A stretch of 64,000 nt of DNA from the NCBI RefSeq assembly GCF_030580855.1, contig NZ_JAUQOP010000021.1, positions 1-64,000 on the forward strand. Reading direction: 5' to 3'. The DNA comes from Pseudomonas citrullilanati. Its GTDB lineage: Bacteria; Pseudomonadota; Gammaproteobacteria; Pseudomonadales; Pseudomonadaceae. The position numbers and the translations under genes are program-made. Of this stretch, positions 40,563-49,908 are shown one piece after another; the first letter of the stretch is position 1; each line of letters opens with the position of its first letter. The notes under the pieces were generated by a model. That model was given only the letters and a program-made list of their open reading frames with translations, was not told the origin of the DNA and ran no database searches.

Positions 40563-41644
40563 GTCGATGTGGCTCCTTGTTCCAGTGGCAGGAAGATCGA
40601 AAAGGTGGTGTGGCCGGGGTGGCTCTCACACTCGATCAAGCCCTGATGCTGACTGATGATGTTCTGGGTAATGGCCAGGCCCAGCCCGGTACCGTCCGGA
40701 CGGCCGCTGACCATGGGAAAGAAGATGGTTTCCTGCAGTTCGGCAGGGATGCCCGGGCCGTTGTCGATGATTTCGATCTTGGTCACCAGGCGATGGCGCA
40801 CGTGGCCGATGGTGAACTGGCGCATGGCCCGGGTGCGCAGGGTGATGCGCCCCAGGCGCAGTTCGTTCTGGCTGCCGATGGCTTGCATCGCGTTGCGCAC
40901 GATGTTCAGCACTGCCTGGATCATCTGCTCGCGGTCGATCAGGACGTCGGGAATGCTCGGGTCATAGTCGCGCACCAAGGTGATGCAGCCCTGGGCCTCG
41001 GCTTCCACCAGGCTGCTGACGCGCTCGAGCACTTCGTGGACGTTGCACATCGCCAGGGACGGCAGCTTGTTCGAGCCGAGCATGCGGTCCACCAGGTTTC
41101 GCAGGCGGTCGGCTTCCTCGATGATGACGTTGGTGTAGTCCTTGAGGCTTTCTTCCGGCAGCTCACGGGCCAGCAATTGCGCGGCGCCACGGATGCCACC
41201 GAGGGGGTTCTTGATCTCGTGGGCGAGGCCGCGCACCAGCATCTTGCTGGTTTCCTGCTTGGACAGCTGAGCCTCCTCCTTGGTGATGCGCAGCAGGCGA
41301 TCACGGGGATGGACTTCCAGCAGCAACAGGGTAGCGCCGTTGTTCAGGATCGGAGTGACCGCGTAGTCCACGGTCAGGGTCTGGCCGGTCAGCGCGGTCA
41401 GCATCGCTTCGCGCTTGGTGAACGGGTGTGCCTGCTCAACTGCCTGGCGCAGGGAATTGAGCGCCTCGGCCGATTCGGTGAACAACTCGCTGATGAACTG
41501 CCCATGGCTGCGCTGGCCGCTGACAGCCAGCAGCATTTCCGCCGCCGGGTTCATGTACTCGAGGCGCAGTTCGGCATCGAGCAGGATGGTCGCGGTGGTG
41601 AGGTTGTCGAGTAGCAAGCGGTGTAGTGCATCGCTGATGGTCAT
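40559..41644 (-). CDS. ntrB: Nitrogen regulation sensor histidine kinase NtrB
   Basis: Encodes 361 aa. N-terminal PAS domain, H-box GLAHEIKNPLGGIRGAAQLL (His about 140), N-box and ATP lid IIDNGPGIPAEL and GTGLGLAI. It is controlled by PII and phosphorylates NtrC, and lies in the same operon as ntrC. The 230-base gap upstream (41645-41875) contains no gene and probably the operon promoter. Confidence 0.97.
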   Translation of the reverse strand: MTISDALHRLLLDNLTTATILLDAELRLEYMNPAAEMLLAVSGQRSHGQFISELFTESAEALNSLRQAVEQAHPFTKREAMLTALTGQTLTVDYAVTPILNNGATLLLLEVHPRDRLLRITKEEAQLSKQETSKMLVRGLAHEIKNPLGGIRGAAQLLARELPEESLKDYTNVIIEEADRLRNLVDRMLGSNKLPSLAMCNVHEVLERVSSLVEAEAQGCITLVRDYDPSIPDVLIDREQMIQAVLNIVRNAMQAIGSQNELRLGRITLRTRAMRQFTIGHVRHRLVTKIEIIDNGPGIPAELQETIFFPMVSGRPDGTGLGLAITQNIISQHQGLIECESHPGHTTFSIFLPLEQGATST

Positions 41645-41875
41645 CGGGACCTCTTTTGGAGCGTAGCAAGCACGCGCATGACGCGCCGGTACGGGGAAAA
41701 TGCAAAAACCAAACCAAGGCTCTGAAAAGAAGCGCCTAGAGCCCTAAAGAGGCTGTTTTTCGCCCTGTTGCGTGGCGTTCTGCCAGCTTTTGCGGGTATT
41801 TTCGAACCAAAATGGGCTGGAATCTGGGAAGCGGGCAAGCAGGCGCACCAACATAGTGCGCCAACCTGAACGAGG

Positions 41876-42493
41876 TTAGAAGAACGGCAGGATGCTGATT
41901 TCTTCCTCGGGCTTTTCGGCGAGGGGGCATTCGGGGCGATGACCGTAGTCGGCCTTGGCGCAGGGCTTGATGCGGCGTTTCTGTGCCAGGGAGATGCGCT
42001 GCATGTGGAAAGGCTGGTTGGCGGTGCGTTCGAGGATCCGGCCTTGCGCGTCGAGGATCTCCACCGCCAGCTGGTGGGTGCCGCGATCGATGCTGTCCAG
42101 GGCGAACACCGGGCTCGGGCCCGGTGCGCCGGTGGGCTGGCCGTCGAGCAGCAGGCGATAGCGGTGGCCTTTCTTCAGGCCGGGCTCACTGGTGACGCTG
42201 ACGATCAGCGCGCCCTCGGTGCTGCGTATCGTGGCATCCGGTTCCGGGATCAGCAGGCGGAGCATTTCGTAGCGGAACAGCGGCTCGGGGGCTTCTCCCG
42301 CAGGCGCTGCAGGCGGGGCCTTGGACGGGGTTGGCATCCGGTTGCCGGGTGACAGTTCCACTTTCTTCGCATTGCCGGGGCGTGGCTGATCGGTGAACAC
42401 GCGATTGCCCTGGGCGTCGATGTAGGTGTAGACCTGCGCCAACCCTGGCAGCGCGACCAGCGCCAGGCCCAGGGCGAGCAGCCAGCGGATCAT
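41876..42493 (-). CDS. DUF4124 domain protein, second of a pair
   Basis: Encodes 205 aa. Signal peptide MIRWLLALGLALVALPGLA, then VYTYIDAQGNRVFTDQPRPGNAKKVEL, the DUF4124 motif. A beta-sandwich follows (HRYRLLLDGQPTGAP...DRGTHQLAVEILDAQG). A C-terminal Cys-containing tail (IKPCAKADYGHRPECPL) is present. It is a periplasmic protein of unknown function, translationally coupled (four-base overlap) to the upstream DUF4124 gene. Confidence 0.85.
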   Translation of the reverse strand: MIRWLLALGLALVALPGLAQVYTYIDAQGNRVFTDQPRPGNAKKVELSPGNRMPTPSKAPPAAPAGEAPEPLFRYEMLRLLIPEPDATIRSTEGALIVSVTSEPGLKKGHRYRLLLDGQPTGAPGPSPVFALDSIDRGTHQLAVEILDAQGRILERTANQPFHMQRISLAQKRRIKPCAKADYGHRPECPLAEKPEEEISILPFF

Positions 42494-43008
42494 GGCTGGT
42501 GCACCCGCTGCACGGTGAAGGTGACAGTCTCGCTCTGCTGCACGAGCTTGTCCCCGTCGACGACTTGCACCGCCAGGCTGTGCTCGCCCCGGTCGATGTT
42601 CACCACTTGCAGGCGTGGCACGTTGGTCGGCTGGCCATAGGGTTGTCCATCCACCAGGAGCCGGAACAGATGAGGGCTTTGCAGCCGCGGCTGCGCCCGT
42701 ACGCCCACGGTAAAGGTGCCGTTGTTGGCCCGCAGGGCTTCCTCGCTGGGGATGTCCGTCAGTTCCAGGATCGCGTAGGCGTTGCCGGGCTCCTCCCTTT
42801 GCGCGGGGGCTGTCGGTGGGCCCGGGCTGGCGGGTGGCTGGCGTTCGATGCTGTTGAGGGGCGGCAAGTCCACCGTCTGGGCCGGTACCCCTTGGGGCGG
42901 CTGGTTGCTGTAGGCGGTGTTGCCCTCGGCGTCGGTGTATTTGTAGATCTGCGCGGCGACAGGCAGCGCCAACAGCAGCAACAGGATGAATGAAAAACCG
43001 CGACCCAT
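42490..43008 (-). CDS. DUF4124 domain protein, first of a pair
   Basis: Encodes 172 aa. Signal peptide MGRGFSFILLLLLALPVAA, then IYKYTDAEGNTAYSNQPPQG, a Pro-rich linker, and the same beta domain (FRLLVDGQPYGQP...DRGEHSLAVQVVDG). It is a paralogue of its downstream neighbour. The pair lies between glnA and ntrBC as usual in Pseudomonas. Confidence 0.86.
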   Translation of the reverse strand: MGRGFSFILLLLLALPVAAQIYKYTDAEGNTAYSNQPPQGVPAQTVDLPPLNSIERQPPASPGPPTAPAQREEPGNAYAILELTDIPSEEALRANNGTFTVGVRAQPRLQSPHLFRLLVDGQPYGQPTNVPRLQVVNIDRGEHSLAVQVVDGDKLVQQSETVTFTVQRVHQP

Positions 43009-43091
43009 GGAAAATCGACCGAAAATGAAAAGTGATGGGTTGCAGCATAGGTCAGGGACGGGGATTGACCCAAGTTGTTGCACCCGAACCC

Positions 43092-43180
43092 TGTGGGAGC
43101 GAGCTTGCTCGCGATAGCGACGTGTCAGTCACTGAGGTATTGGCTGTGCCGGCCTCATCGCGAGCAAGCCCGCTCCCACA
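43092..43180. repeat. REPIN
   Basis: TGTGGGAGCGAGCTTGCTCG left, GCGAGCAAGCCCGCTCCCAC right. The right arm has C where the left predicts T, so the two arms come from slightly different variants. Confidence 0.88.
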
Positions 43181-43193
43181 GGGGAGGTGTGCC

Positions 43194-43751
43194 TCAGGAT
43201 TTTGTGGCGGTACACAGCTCTGCGGTCGCCCGGATCAGGGCGAGCCGGTGCACCGGGTGCTGCTTGTCATTGTGGGTGGCGCGGGCCAGCCATTGCGGGC
43301 ACTGCGGGTCGGTGCGGTACGGGGCGAAGTCGGCCAGTTGTTGCAGCAGGCGCTTTTGCAGTCGATCCAGTTGCGGGCGGATCTCGCCCACCAGGTCGGG
43401 GCGCGGCAGGTCCGGTGCCTTGCCCGCCAGGGCCCAGTCGGACAGGTTGATGTATTGCACCAGTTTGTTGGCTTCTATCTGGGCGCTGAAAAACGCGTCC
43501 ACGGTGTCGGCCGTCAACTTGTAGGCCGGCGCCTGGGCGACGGCGGCGGCAATCACCTCGCGCTCGCGCGGGCGGTCTTCAACGGGCTTGTGACTGTCCC
43601 ATTTGCTCAGCGCCACTTGATCGGCGAGGGCGATGCGCTCGCCGATGGCATTGAGCAGCGGGGTCAGGGCGTCGGGGGCGGGTGCGGCTTCGGCGGCGCT
43701 GGCCAGCAGCGCGGCAGAGAGGGCAAGGCCATAAGTGAGGCGCAGCGTCAT
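43194..43751 (-). CDS. Secreted (periplasmic) chorismate mutase, AroQ-gamma type
   Basis: Encodes 185 aa. Signal peptide MTLRLTYGLALSAALLASAAEA, then LNAIGERIALADQVALSKWDSHKPVEDRPREREVIAAA with the conserved Arg, Lys and Glu of the AroQ fold. FFSAQIEANKLVQY is the second helix signature. It converts chorismate to prephenate in the periplasm. The function there is unclear. ATG 43749-43751 starts the signal peptide; a longer frame exists upstream. Confidence 0.85.
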   Translation of the reverse strand: MTLRLTYGLALSAALLASAAEAAPAPDALTPLLNAIGERIALADQVALSKWDSHKPVEDRPREREVIAAAVAQAPAYKLTADTVDAFFSAQIEANKLVQYINLSDWALAGKAPDLPRPDLVGEIRPQLDRLQKRLLQQLADFAPYRTDPQCPQWLARATHNDKQHPVHRLALIRATAELCTATKS

Positions 43752-43810
43752 GGGCAGTCTCGTCTTCTTGGGGGAACGATCGGCCATCATGCCCTTAACC
43801 GGCGCCCATG

Positions 43811-43839
43811 AAAAAGGCCTCCCGAAGGAGGCCTCTTTT
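43811..43839 (-). terminator. glnA terminator
   Basis: Minus strand: AGGCCTCC TTCG GGAGGCCT followed by TTTTT, 30-60 bases beyond the glnA stop. Confidence 0.85.
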
Positions 43840-43871
43840 CATTTCACGCCGCGTGGGGCGACGCTACCGGA

Positions 43872-45278
43872 TCAGCAGCTGTAGTACAGCTCGTATTCCA
43901 GTGGGTGTACGAAGGTGCGAACCTTGATTTCTTCTTCGCTTTTCAGCGCGATGTAAGCGTCGATGAAGTCATCGCTGAATACGCCGCCCTTGGTCAGGAA
44001 CGCACGGCCCTTGTCCAGCTCTTCCAGGGCTTCTTTCAGGCTGCCACACACCTGTGGGATTTCCTTGGCCTCTTCAGGCGGCAGGTCGTACAGGTTCTTG
44101 TCGGCGGCATCGCCAGGGTGGATCTTGTTCTGGATACCGTCCAGGCCGGCCATCATCAGTGCAGCGAAGGCCAGGTACGGGTTGGCAGCCGGATCCGGGA
44201 AGCGCGCTTCGATACGGCGGGCTTTCGGGCTGTTCACGTAAGGAATGCGGATCGAGGCGGAACGGTTGCGAGCCGAGTAGGCCAGCATGACCGGGGCTTC
44301 GAAGCCTGGTACCAGACGCTTGTAGGAGTTGGTCGACGGGTTGGTGAAGCCGTTCAGGGCCTTGCCGTGCTTGATGATACCGCCGATGAAGTACAGGGCG
44401 GTGTCCGACAGGCCGGCATAGCCTTCGCCAGCGAAGGTGTTCTTGCCGTCTTTGGAGATCGACATGTGAACGTGCATGCCCGAACCGTTGTCGCCGTACA
44501 GTGGCTTCGGCATGAAGGTCGCGGTGCGGCCATAGGCGTCGGCCACGTTGTGTACGACGTATTTCAGGGTCTGGACTTCGTCAGCCTTCTTGACCAGCGT
44601 GTTGAACTTCACGCCGATTTCGTTCTGGCCGGCAGTTGCCACCTCGTGGTGGTGAACTTCGACGGTCTGGCCCATTTCTTCCAGTGCGTTGCACATGGAG
44701 GTACGGATCTCGTGGTCGAAGTCGAACGGTGGCACTGGGAAGTAGCCGCCTTTCACGCCTGGACGGTGGCCTTTGTTGCCGCCTTCCACGTCCTGGTCGG
44801 ACATCCACGAACCTTGTTCAGAGAAGATCTTGAACATGGAACCGGAGATGTCGGACTTGAATTTGACCGAGTCGAAGATGAAGAACTCAGGCTCGGGACC
44901 GAAGAAAGCGGTGTCGCCGATACCGGTGGACTTCAGGTATTCCTCGGCGCGGTGGGCGATGGCGCGCGGGTCGCGGTCATAGCCTTGCATGGTCGAAGGC
45001 TCGATGATGTCGCAGACCAGGATCAGGGTCGGCTCTTCGGTGAATGGATCCAGGACGGCGGTTTCGTCGTCCGGCATCAGGATCATGTCGGAGGCTTCGA
45101 TGCCTTTCCAGCCGGAGATGGAGGAGCCGTCGAACATCTTGCCGATTTCGAAGAAATCGTCGTCCAGCGCATCACGGGCCGGCATGGTCACGTGATGTTG
45201 AGTGCCCTTGGTGTCAGTGAAGCGCAGATCAATCCACTTGACGTCATGATCTTTGATGAGTTGAACCGACTTCGACAT
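43872..45278 (-). CDS. glnA: Glutamine synthetase type I
   Basis: Encodes 468 aa starting [23 protein letters not shown]/metal motifs [12 protein letters not shown] and [12 protein letters not shown] are present. The adenylylation tyrosine lies in [14 protein letters not shown] (about 398). It is a dodecameric ammonia-assimilating enzyme. ATG 45276-45278 has GGAGG upstream. A sigma-54 promoter with NtrC-type half-sites precedes it. Confidence 0.98.
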   Translation of the reverse strand: MSKSVQLIKDHDVKWIDLRFTDTKGTQHHVTMPARDALDDDFFEIGKMFDGSSISGWKGIEASDMILMPDDETAVLDPFTEEPTLILVCDIIEPSTMQGYDRDPRAIAHRAEEYLKSTGIGDTAFFGPEPEFFIFDSVKFKSDISGSMFKIFSEQGSWMSDQDVEGGNKGHRPGVKGGYFPVPPFDFDHEIRTSMCNALEEMGQTVEVHHHEVATAGQNEIGVKFNTLVKKADEVQTLKYVVHNVADAYGRTATFMPKPLYGDNGSGMHVHMSISKDGKNTFAGEGYAGLSDTALYFIGGIIKHGKALNGFTNPSTNSYKRLVPGFEAPVMLAYSARNRSASIRIPYVNSPKARRIEARFPDPAANPYLAFAALMMAGLDGIQNKIHPGDAADKNLYDLPPEEAKEIPQVCGSLKEALEELDKGRAFLTKGGVFSDDFIDAYIALKSEEEIKVRTFVHPLEYELYYSC

Positions 45279-45373
45279 ATGTCCTCCGGGTGGCTTCGGG
45301 CGGTAATGGTGTGCCCTAAGATATGGGTGATGCCGGCGCGAATACTCTGCCAAGGCAACCTGCCTCACAAGGG

Positions 45374-45389
45374 AGCAATTTGCATGCCA
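45374..45389 (-). promoter_or_regulatory. Sigma-54 promoter of glnA
   Basis: Minus strand reads TGGCATGCAAATTGCT, an exact match to the TGGCAYR-N4-TTGCW -24/-12 consensus, about 95 bases upstream of the glnA ATG. Confidence 0.85.
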
Positions 45390-45410
45390 GTGCCCCAGCA
45401 ATGGGTTTTT

Positions 45411-45518
45411 TGCACCAAATCCAGGCTTTTGGGGCCCGGAAGCGAGGATTGTCCGACAATAGTGCACCGCAAAGTGGCGTTGCGAAGAGTTGTTGACCTG
45501 TTTTGGTGCATGCAAAAC
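45411..45518 (-). promoter_or_regulatory. Candidate NtrC-binding sites upstream of glnA
   Basis: TGCACCA at 45411-45417 followed by TTTTGGGGC; TGCACCGCAAAGTGGCGT near 45463-45480; TTTTGGTGCA at 45501-45510. These resemble NtrC half-sites TGCACCA/TGGTGCA and lie 25-140 bases upstream of the sigma-54 promoter, the usual enhancer range. Confidence 0.6.
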
Positions 45519-45558
45519 CATCTTCACATTAACTGGTTAAACCTTGAGCAATTTCCGC

Positions 45559-45564
45559 TATAAT
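45559..45564 (+). promoter_or_regulatory. -10 element of the thiI promoter
   Basis: Perfect TATAAT 43 bases before the thiI ATG. The -35 is weak (GTTAAA about 17 bases upstream). Confidence 0.45.
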
Positions 45565-45606
45565 CCGCGCCCCCCTTTTTCGGCTGGCCGTTCGCGCGCT
45601 GTTTTC

Positions 45607-47061
45607 ATGAAACTAATCGTAAAAGTCTTCCCCGAAATCACCATCAAGAGCCGCCCGGTACGGATGCGTTTCATCCGCCAGTTGGCCAAGAACATCCGTG
45701 CCGTGCTCCGTGACCTGGACCCGGCCGTGGTGGTGAACGGCGTGTGGGACAACCTCGAGCTGGAAACCCGCGTCAGCGAACCCAAGATCCTGAAGGAAAT
45801 GACCGAGCGCCTGAGCTGCATGCCGGGCATCGCGCACTTCCTGCAGGTGGACGAATACCCGCTGGGGGATTTCGACGACATCCTCGCCAAGTGCAAGCTT
45901 CATTACGGCGATGCCCTGGCCGGCAAGATTTTTTCGGTGCGTTGCAAGCGCGCCGGCAAGCACCCGTTCAGTTCGATGGACGTGGAGAAGTACGTCGGCA
46001 GCCAGTTGCGCCGTCAGTGCGGCGCCGCCGGTATTTCGCTGAAGGACCCGCAGGTCGAGGTGCGCATCGAGATACGCGACCAGCGCCTGTTCGTCATCCA
46101 CAGCCAGCACGACAGCATCGGCGGCTACCCGCTGGGTTCGCTGGAGCAGACCCTGGTGCTGATGTCCGGCGGTTTCGATTCCACCGTCGCCGCCTACCAG
46201 ATCATGCGTCGCGGCCTGATGGGGCATTTCTGCTTCTTCAACCTGGGCGGGCGTGCCCACGAACTGGGCGTGATGGAGGTGGCGCACTTCATCTGGAAGA
46301 AGTACGGCAGCTCCCAGCGTGTGTTATTTGTGAGCGTGCCATTCGAAGAAGTGCTGGGCGAAATCCTCGGCAAAGTCGACAACAGTCATATGGGCGTCAT
46401 TTTGAAGCGTATGATGTTGCGTGCCGCGTCCAGCATCGCCGACCGCCTGCACATCGATGCGCTGGTCACTGGCGAGGCGATCTCCCAGGTCTCCAGCCAG
46501 ACGCTGCCGAACCTGTCGGTGATCGATTGCGTCACCGAAAAGCTCGTGCTGCGTCCGCTGATCGCCAGCCACAAGCAGGACATCATCGACACGGCCATCG
46601 AGATCGGCACCGCCGATTTCGCCCGGCACATGCCGGAGTATTGCGGGGTCATCTCGGTCAATCCGAAGACGGCCGCCAAGCGCGGGCGCGTCGAGCATGA
46701 AGAGAAAGAATTCGACATGGCGATTCTCGAGCGTGCGCTCGAAAATGCCAGGCTGGTGCCGATCGATCGCGTGATCGACGAATTGGGCCAGGACATTCAG
46801 GTTGAAGAAGTCGGCGAAGCGCTGGCCGGTCAGATCATCATCGACATCCGTCACCCGGACGACGCTGAAGACGACCCGCTGGAGATCGCCGGCATCGAGG
46901 TACAAACGATGCCGTTCTATGCAGTGAACGCGCGTTTCAAGGAACTGGACCCTACTCGCCAGTACCTGCTGTATTGCGACAAAGGCGTGATGAGTCGCCT
47001 GCATGCCCACCATTTGCTCAGTGAGGGGCATGCCAATGTGCGCGTTTATCGACCGAGCTAA
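45607..47061 (+). CDS. thiI: tRNA 4-thiouridine/thiazole sulfurtransferase ThiI
   Basis: Encodes 484 aa. N-terminal ferredoxin-like and THUMP domains, a PP-loop ATPase motif [10 protein letters not shown] (about 187), and a C-terminal rhodanese domain with catalytic Cys in [11 protein letters not shown]. The full length is the proteobacterial form that makes s4U8 in tRNA and can feed thiamine synthesis. It is divergent from glnA. Confidence 0.97.
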   Translation: MKLIVKVFPEITIKSRPVRMRFIRQLAKNIRAVLRDLDPAVVVNGVWDNLELETRVSEPKILKEMTERLSCMPGIAHFLQVDEYPLGDFDDILAKCKLHYGDALAGKIFSVRCKRAGKHPFSSMDVEKYVGSQLRRQCGAAGISLKDPQVEVRIEIRDQRLFVIHSQHDSIGGYPLGSLEQTLVLMSGGFDSTVAAYQIMRRGLMGHFCFFNLGGRAHELGVMEVAHFIWKKYGSSQRVLFVSVPFEEVLGEILGKVDNSHMGVILKRMMLRAASSIADRLHIDALVTGEAISQVSSQTLPNLSVIDCVTEKLVLRPLIASHKQDIIDTAIEIGTADFARHMPEYCGVISVNPKTAAKRGRVEHEEKEFDMAILERALENARLVPIDRVIDELGQDIQVEEVGEALAGQIIIDIRHPDDAEDDPLEIAGIEVQTMPFYAVNARFKELDPTRQYLLYCDKGVMSRLHAHHLLSEGHANVRVYRPS

Positions 47062-47199
47062 GTGCCCGGGGCTGTTTGCCTGTGGCCTGCGTCACCGGCC
47101 CCCCGACGCCGCCGGCGAGCTGTAACGGCTTTGTCGGACTCAACGTAAATCGCTGTCACGTCCTGTCAGCACACCGAATCCTCTGATCGAGATACACAA

Positions 47200-49020
47200 G
47201 TGATCGAAAATCTACGCAACATCGCCATCATTGCCCACGTTGACCATGGTAAGACCACCCTGGTAGACAAACTCTTGCGTCAATCCGGCACCCTGGAGCG
47301 CAACGAGCTCAACGACGAGCGCGTGATGGACTCCAACGACCAGGAAAAAGAGCGCGGTATTACCATCCTGGCGAAAAACACCGCCATCAACTGGAACGGC
47401 TACCACATCAACATCGTGGACACCCCGGGCCACGCCGACTTCGGCGGCGAAGTAGAGCGCGTGATGTCGATGGTCGACTCCGTGCTGCTGCTGGTCGACG
47501 CCCAGGACGGCCCGATGCCGCAAACCCGCTTCGTGACCAAGAAGGCCTTCGAAGCCGGCCTGAAGCCTATCGTCGTGATCAACAAGGTCGACCGTCCGGG
47601 CGCGCGTCCTGACTGGGTCCTGGACCAGATCTTCGACCTGTTCGACAACCTCGGCGCCACCGACGAGCAACTGGACTTCCAGGTCGTCTACGCCTCGGCC
47701 CTGAACGGCATCGCCGGCCTGGACCACACCGCCATGGCAGAAGACATGACCCCGCTGTACCAGTCGATCGTCGACAACGTACCTGCGCCGGCCGTCGACC
47801 GTGACGGTCCGTTCCAGATGCAGATCTCTGCCCTGGACTACAACAGCTTCCTGGGTGTGATCGGTGTTGGCCGTATCGCCCGTGGTCGCATCAAGCCGAA
47901 CACCCCGGTGGTCGCCATCGACACCGAAGGCAAGAAGCGCAACGGCCGTATCCTCAAGCTGATGGGCCACCACGGCCTGCACCGCGTGGATGTCGAAGAA
48001 GCGGCAGCCGGCGACATCGTCTGCATCAGCGGCTTCGAAGAGCTGTTCATCTCCGACACCCTGTGCGATCCGACCGTGGTCGAGGCGATGAAGCCGCTGA
48101 CCGTCGACGAGCCGACCGTTTCCATGACCTTCCAGGTCAACGACTCGCCATTCTGCGGCAAGGAAGGCAAGTTCGTGACCAGCCGTAACATCAAGGAGCG
48201 CCTGGACAAGGAGCTGCTCTACAACGTGGCACTGCGCGTTGAAGAAGGCGACTCGGCCGACAAGTTCAAGGTATCCGGTCGCGGCGAGCTGCACCTGTCG
48301 GTACTGATCGAGACCATGCGTCGCGAAGGCTTCGAAATGGCCGTGGGCCGTCCTGAAGTGATCATCCGCGAAGTCAACGGCACCAAGCAGGAACCGTTCG
48401 AGAACGTCACCATCGACATCCCTGAAGAATCCCAGGGCAAGGTCATGGAAGAGATGGGCCTGCGTAAGGGCGACCTGACCAACATGTCCCCGGATGGCAA
48501 GGGCCGTGTGCGCCTGGAGTACAACATTCCGGCGCGTGGCCTGATCGGTTTCCGTAACCAGTTCCTGACCCTGACCAACGGCGCTGGCATCCTGACCTCG
48601 ATCTTCGATCGCTACGACACCATGAAGTCCGGCCACATGTCCGGTCGTCAGAACGGTGTACTGGTATCGGTGGAAACCGGCAAGGCGCTGACCTACTCCC
48701 TGGAAACCCTCCAGGCGCGTGGCAAGCTGTTCGTCGAGCACGGCCAGGAAATCTACAACGGCCAGATCGTTGGCCTGAACAGCCGTGACAACGACCTGGG
48801 CGTGAACCCTACCAAGGGCAAGAAGCTCGACAACATGCGTGCTTCGGGCAAGGACGAGACCATCGCCCTGGTCCCACCTGTTCGCTTCACCCTGGAACAG
48901 GCCCTGGAGTTCATCCAGGACGACGAGCTGTGCGAAGTGACGCCGAAGTCGATCCGCCTGCGCAAGAAGATCCTGGACGAAGGCGAGCGTACCCGCGCTG
49001 CCAAGAAAGCCAAGAACTGA
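47200..49020 (+). CDS. typA: Ribosome-associated GTPase TypA/BipA
   Basis: Encodes 606 aa from a GTG start. G1 [10 protein letters not shown] (about 11-20), G3 [12 protein letters not shown] and G4 [10 protein letters not shown] are present, followed by EF-G-like domains and the BipA C-terminal block. It is needed for stress and ribosome assembly. The start follows from the family N-terminus [17 protein letters not shown]. Confidence 0.97.
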   Translation: MIENLRNIAIIAHVDHGKTTLVDKLLRQSGTLERNELNDERVMDSNDQEKERGITILAKNTAINWNGYHINIVDTPGHADFGGEVERVMSMVDSVLLLVDAQDGPMPQTRFVTKKAFEAGLKPIVVINKVDRPGARPDWVLDQIFDLFDNLGATDEQLDFQVVYASALNGIAGLDHTAMAEDMTPLYQSIVDNVPAPAVDRDGPFQMQISALDYNSFLGVIGVGRIARGRIKPNTPVVAIDTEGKKRNGRILKLMGHHGLHRVDVEEAAAGDIVCISGFEELFISDTLCDPTVVEAMKPLTVDEPTVSMTFQVNDSPFCGKEGKFVTSRNIKERLDKELLYNVALRVEEGDSADKFKVSGRGELHLSVLIETMRREGFEMAVGRPEVIIREVNGTKQEPFENVTIDIPEESQGKVMEEMGLRKGDLTNMSPDGKGRVRLEYNIPARGLIGFRNQFLTLTNGAGILTSIFDRYDTMKSGHMSGRQNGVLVSVETGKALTYSLETLQARGKLFVEHGQEIYNGQIVGLNSRDNDLGVNPTKGKKLDNMRASGKDETIALVPPVRFTLEQALEFIQDDELCEVTPKSIRLRKKILDEGERTRAAKKAKN

Positions 49021-49041
49021 TCGTTTAGCCCAGGCTGAATG

Positions 49042-49079
49042 AAAACGCCCCCGGTTGTGAGACCGGGGGCGTTTTTTTT
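49042..49079 (+). terminator. typA terminator
   Basis: ACGCCCCCGGT TGTGAG ACCGGGGGCGT then eight T. Confidence 0.92.
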
Positions 49080-49112
49080 ATGCCAGGAAATGATGTGTCG
49101 CCTGTCAGGGCC

Positions 49113-49182
49113 CTATCGCGAGCAAGCTCGCTCCCACAATGGAATGCGCCCCTACCTGTGGGAGCGAGCTTGCTCGCGATAG
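49113..49182. repeat. REPIN with short loop
   Basis: CTATCGCGAGCAAGCTCGCT left and AGCGAGCTTGCTCGCGATAG right, only about 20 bases of loop, directly after the typA terminator. Confidence 0.88.
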
Positions 49183-49216
49183 CAGTGGCACAGGCGCTAG
49201 ATAGCCAAAAGGCCGA

Positions 49217-49654
49217 TCAAAACCGATCCAGCGTCCGCGGATTGCGCTCGCGCTCCACTTCCTTGGGTTTGTAGGCGCAATACCCCGGCCGTGGCCCGAC
49301 CCGCGGATGGTTGCGGCAGGTGTCCGGGCGCTTTTCATAAATGGTGCACAACCGGCTCTTGCGGTCCAGATAAAGGCAATCGTTGTTGCTCATGCGCTGG
49401 AGCGTGAAAATTTCCGACTTCTGGTTGTAGCGCTCGACGATCCCTTCCTTCTGCAGGCGCTTGGCGATGTTCTTCGGCGGGTCGCCCAGTTCGAACTCAT
49501 CGACGATGCCAATCCGGATCAGGTCCTTGATCTTGACCTCCACCGGCAGCGTGCAGCAACTCGACACGCAGGAGCCGCACATCGGGGCGGAATACTTGGC
49601 CCAGGTATCGAGTCGGTCGATCTCCGCGGCGGCGATCAGGTTGGGCTTCATCAT
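49217..49654 (-). CDS. YkgJ-family zinc/iron-chelating cysteine-cluster protein
   Basis: Encodes about 145 aa. The cysteine cluster is MCGSCVSSCCTLPVEV with further CLYL, LCTIY and DTCRNHPR, matching the YkgJ/CxxCxxxCC family. GIVERYNQKSEIFTLQRM lies between. Proposed role is metal chelation; unproven. Start uncertain: tandem ATGs at 49652-49654/49649-49651 (MMKPNLIAAAE) fit the family, but further starts upstream (MIARPDT, 49690) are possible. Confidence 0.78.
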   Translation of the reverse strand: MMKPNLIAAAEIDRLDTWAKYSAPMCGSCVSSCCTLPVEVKIKDLIRIGIVDEFELGDPPKNIAKRLQKEGIVERYNQKSEIFTLQRMSNNDCLYLDRKSRLCTIYEKRPDTCRNHPRVGPRPGYCAYKPKEVERERNPRTLDRF

Positions 49655-49908
49655 CAAGGTGTACCGGCAGGTATCAGGGCGCGCGATCATACCGGGACTG
49701 GTGAAATTTTGAACGACCATCCGCCGGTTTTTTTTCATTCGTGACGAATCGCTCCGAGACCGGCACGGCCCCTGCATTCACTCGTCCATCCCGGCATTTC
49801 TCTGACGACGATTCTCCGCCGCAGGGGAAAAACCGCCGAACCAGAGCCTACGCCGTGTGTCAGACCGACTAGGCTCAGACAATTCCATGCTCGTTCGAGG
49901 TCTCATCA

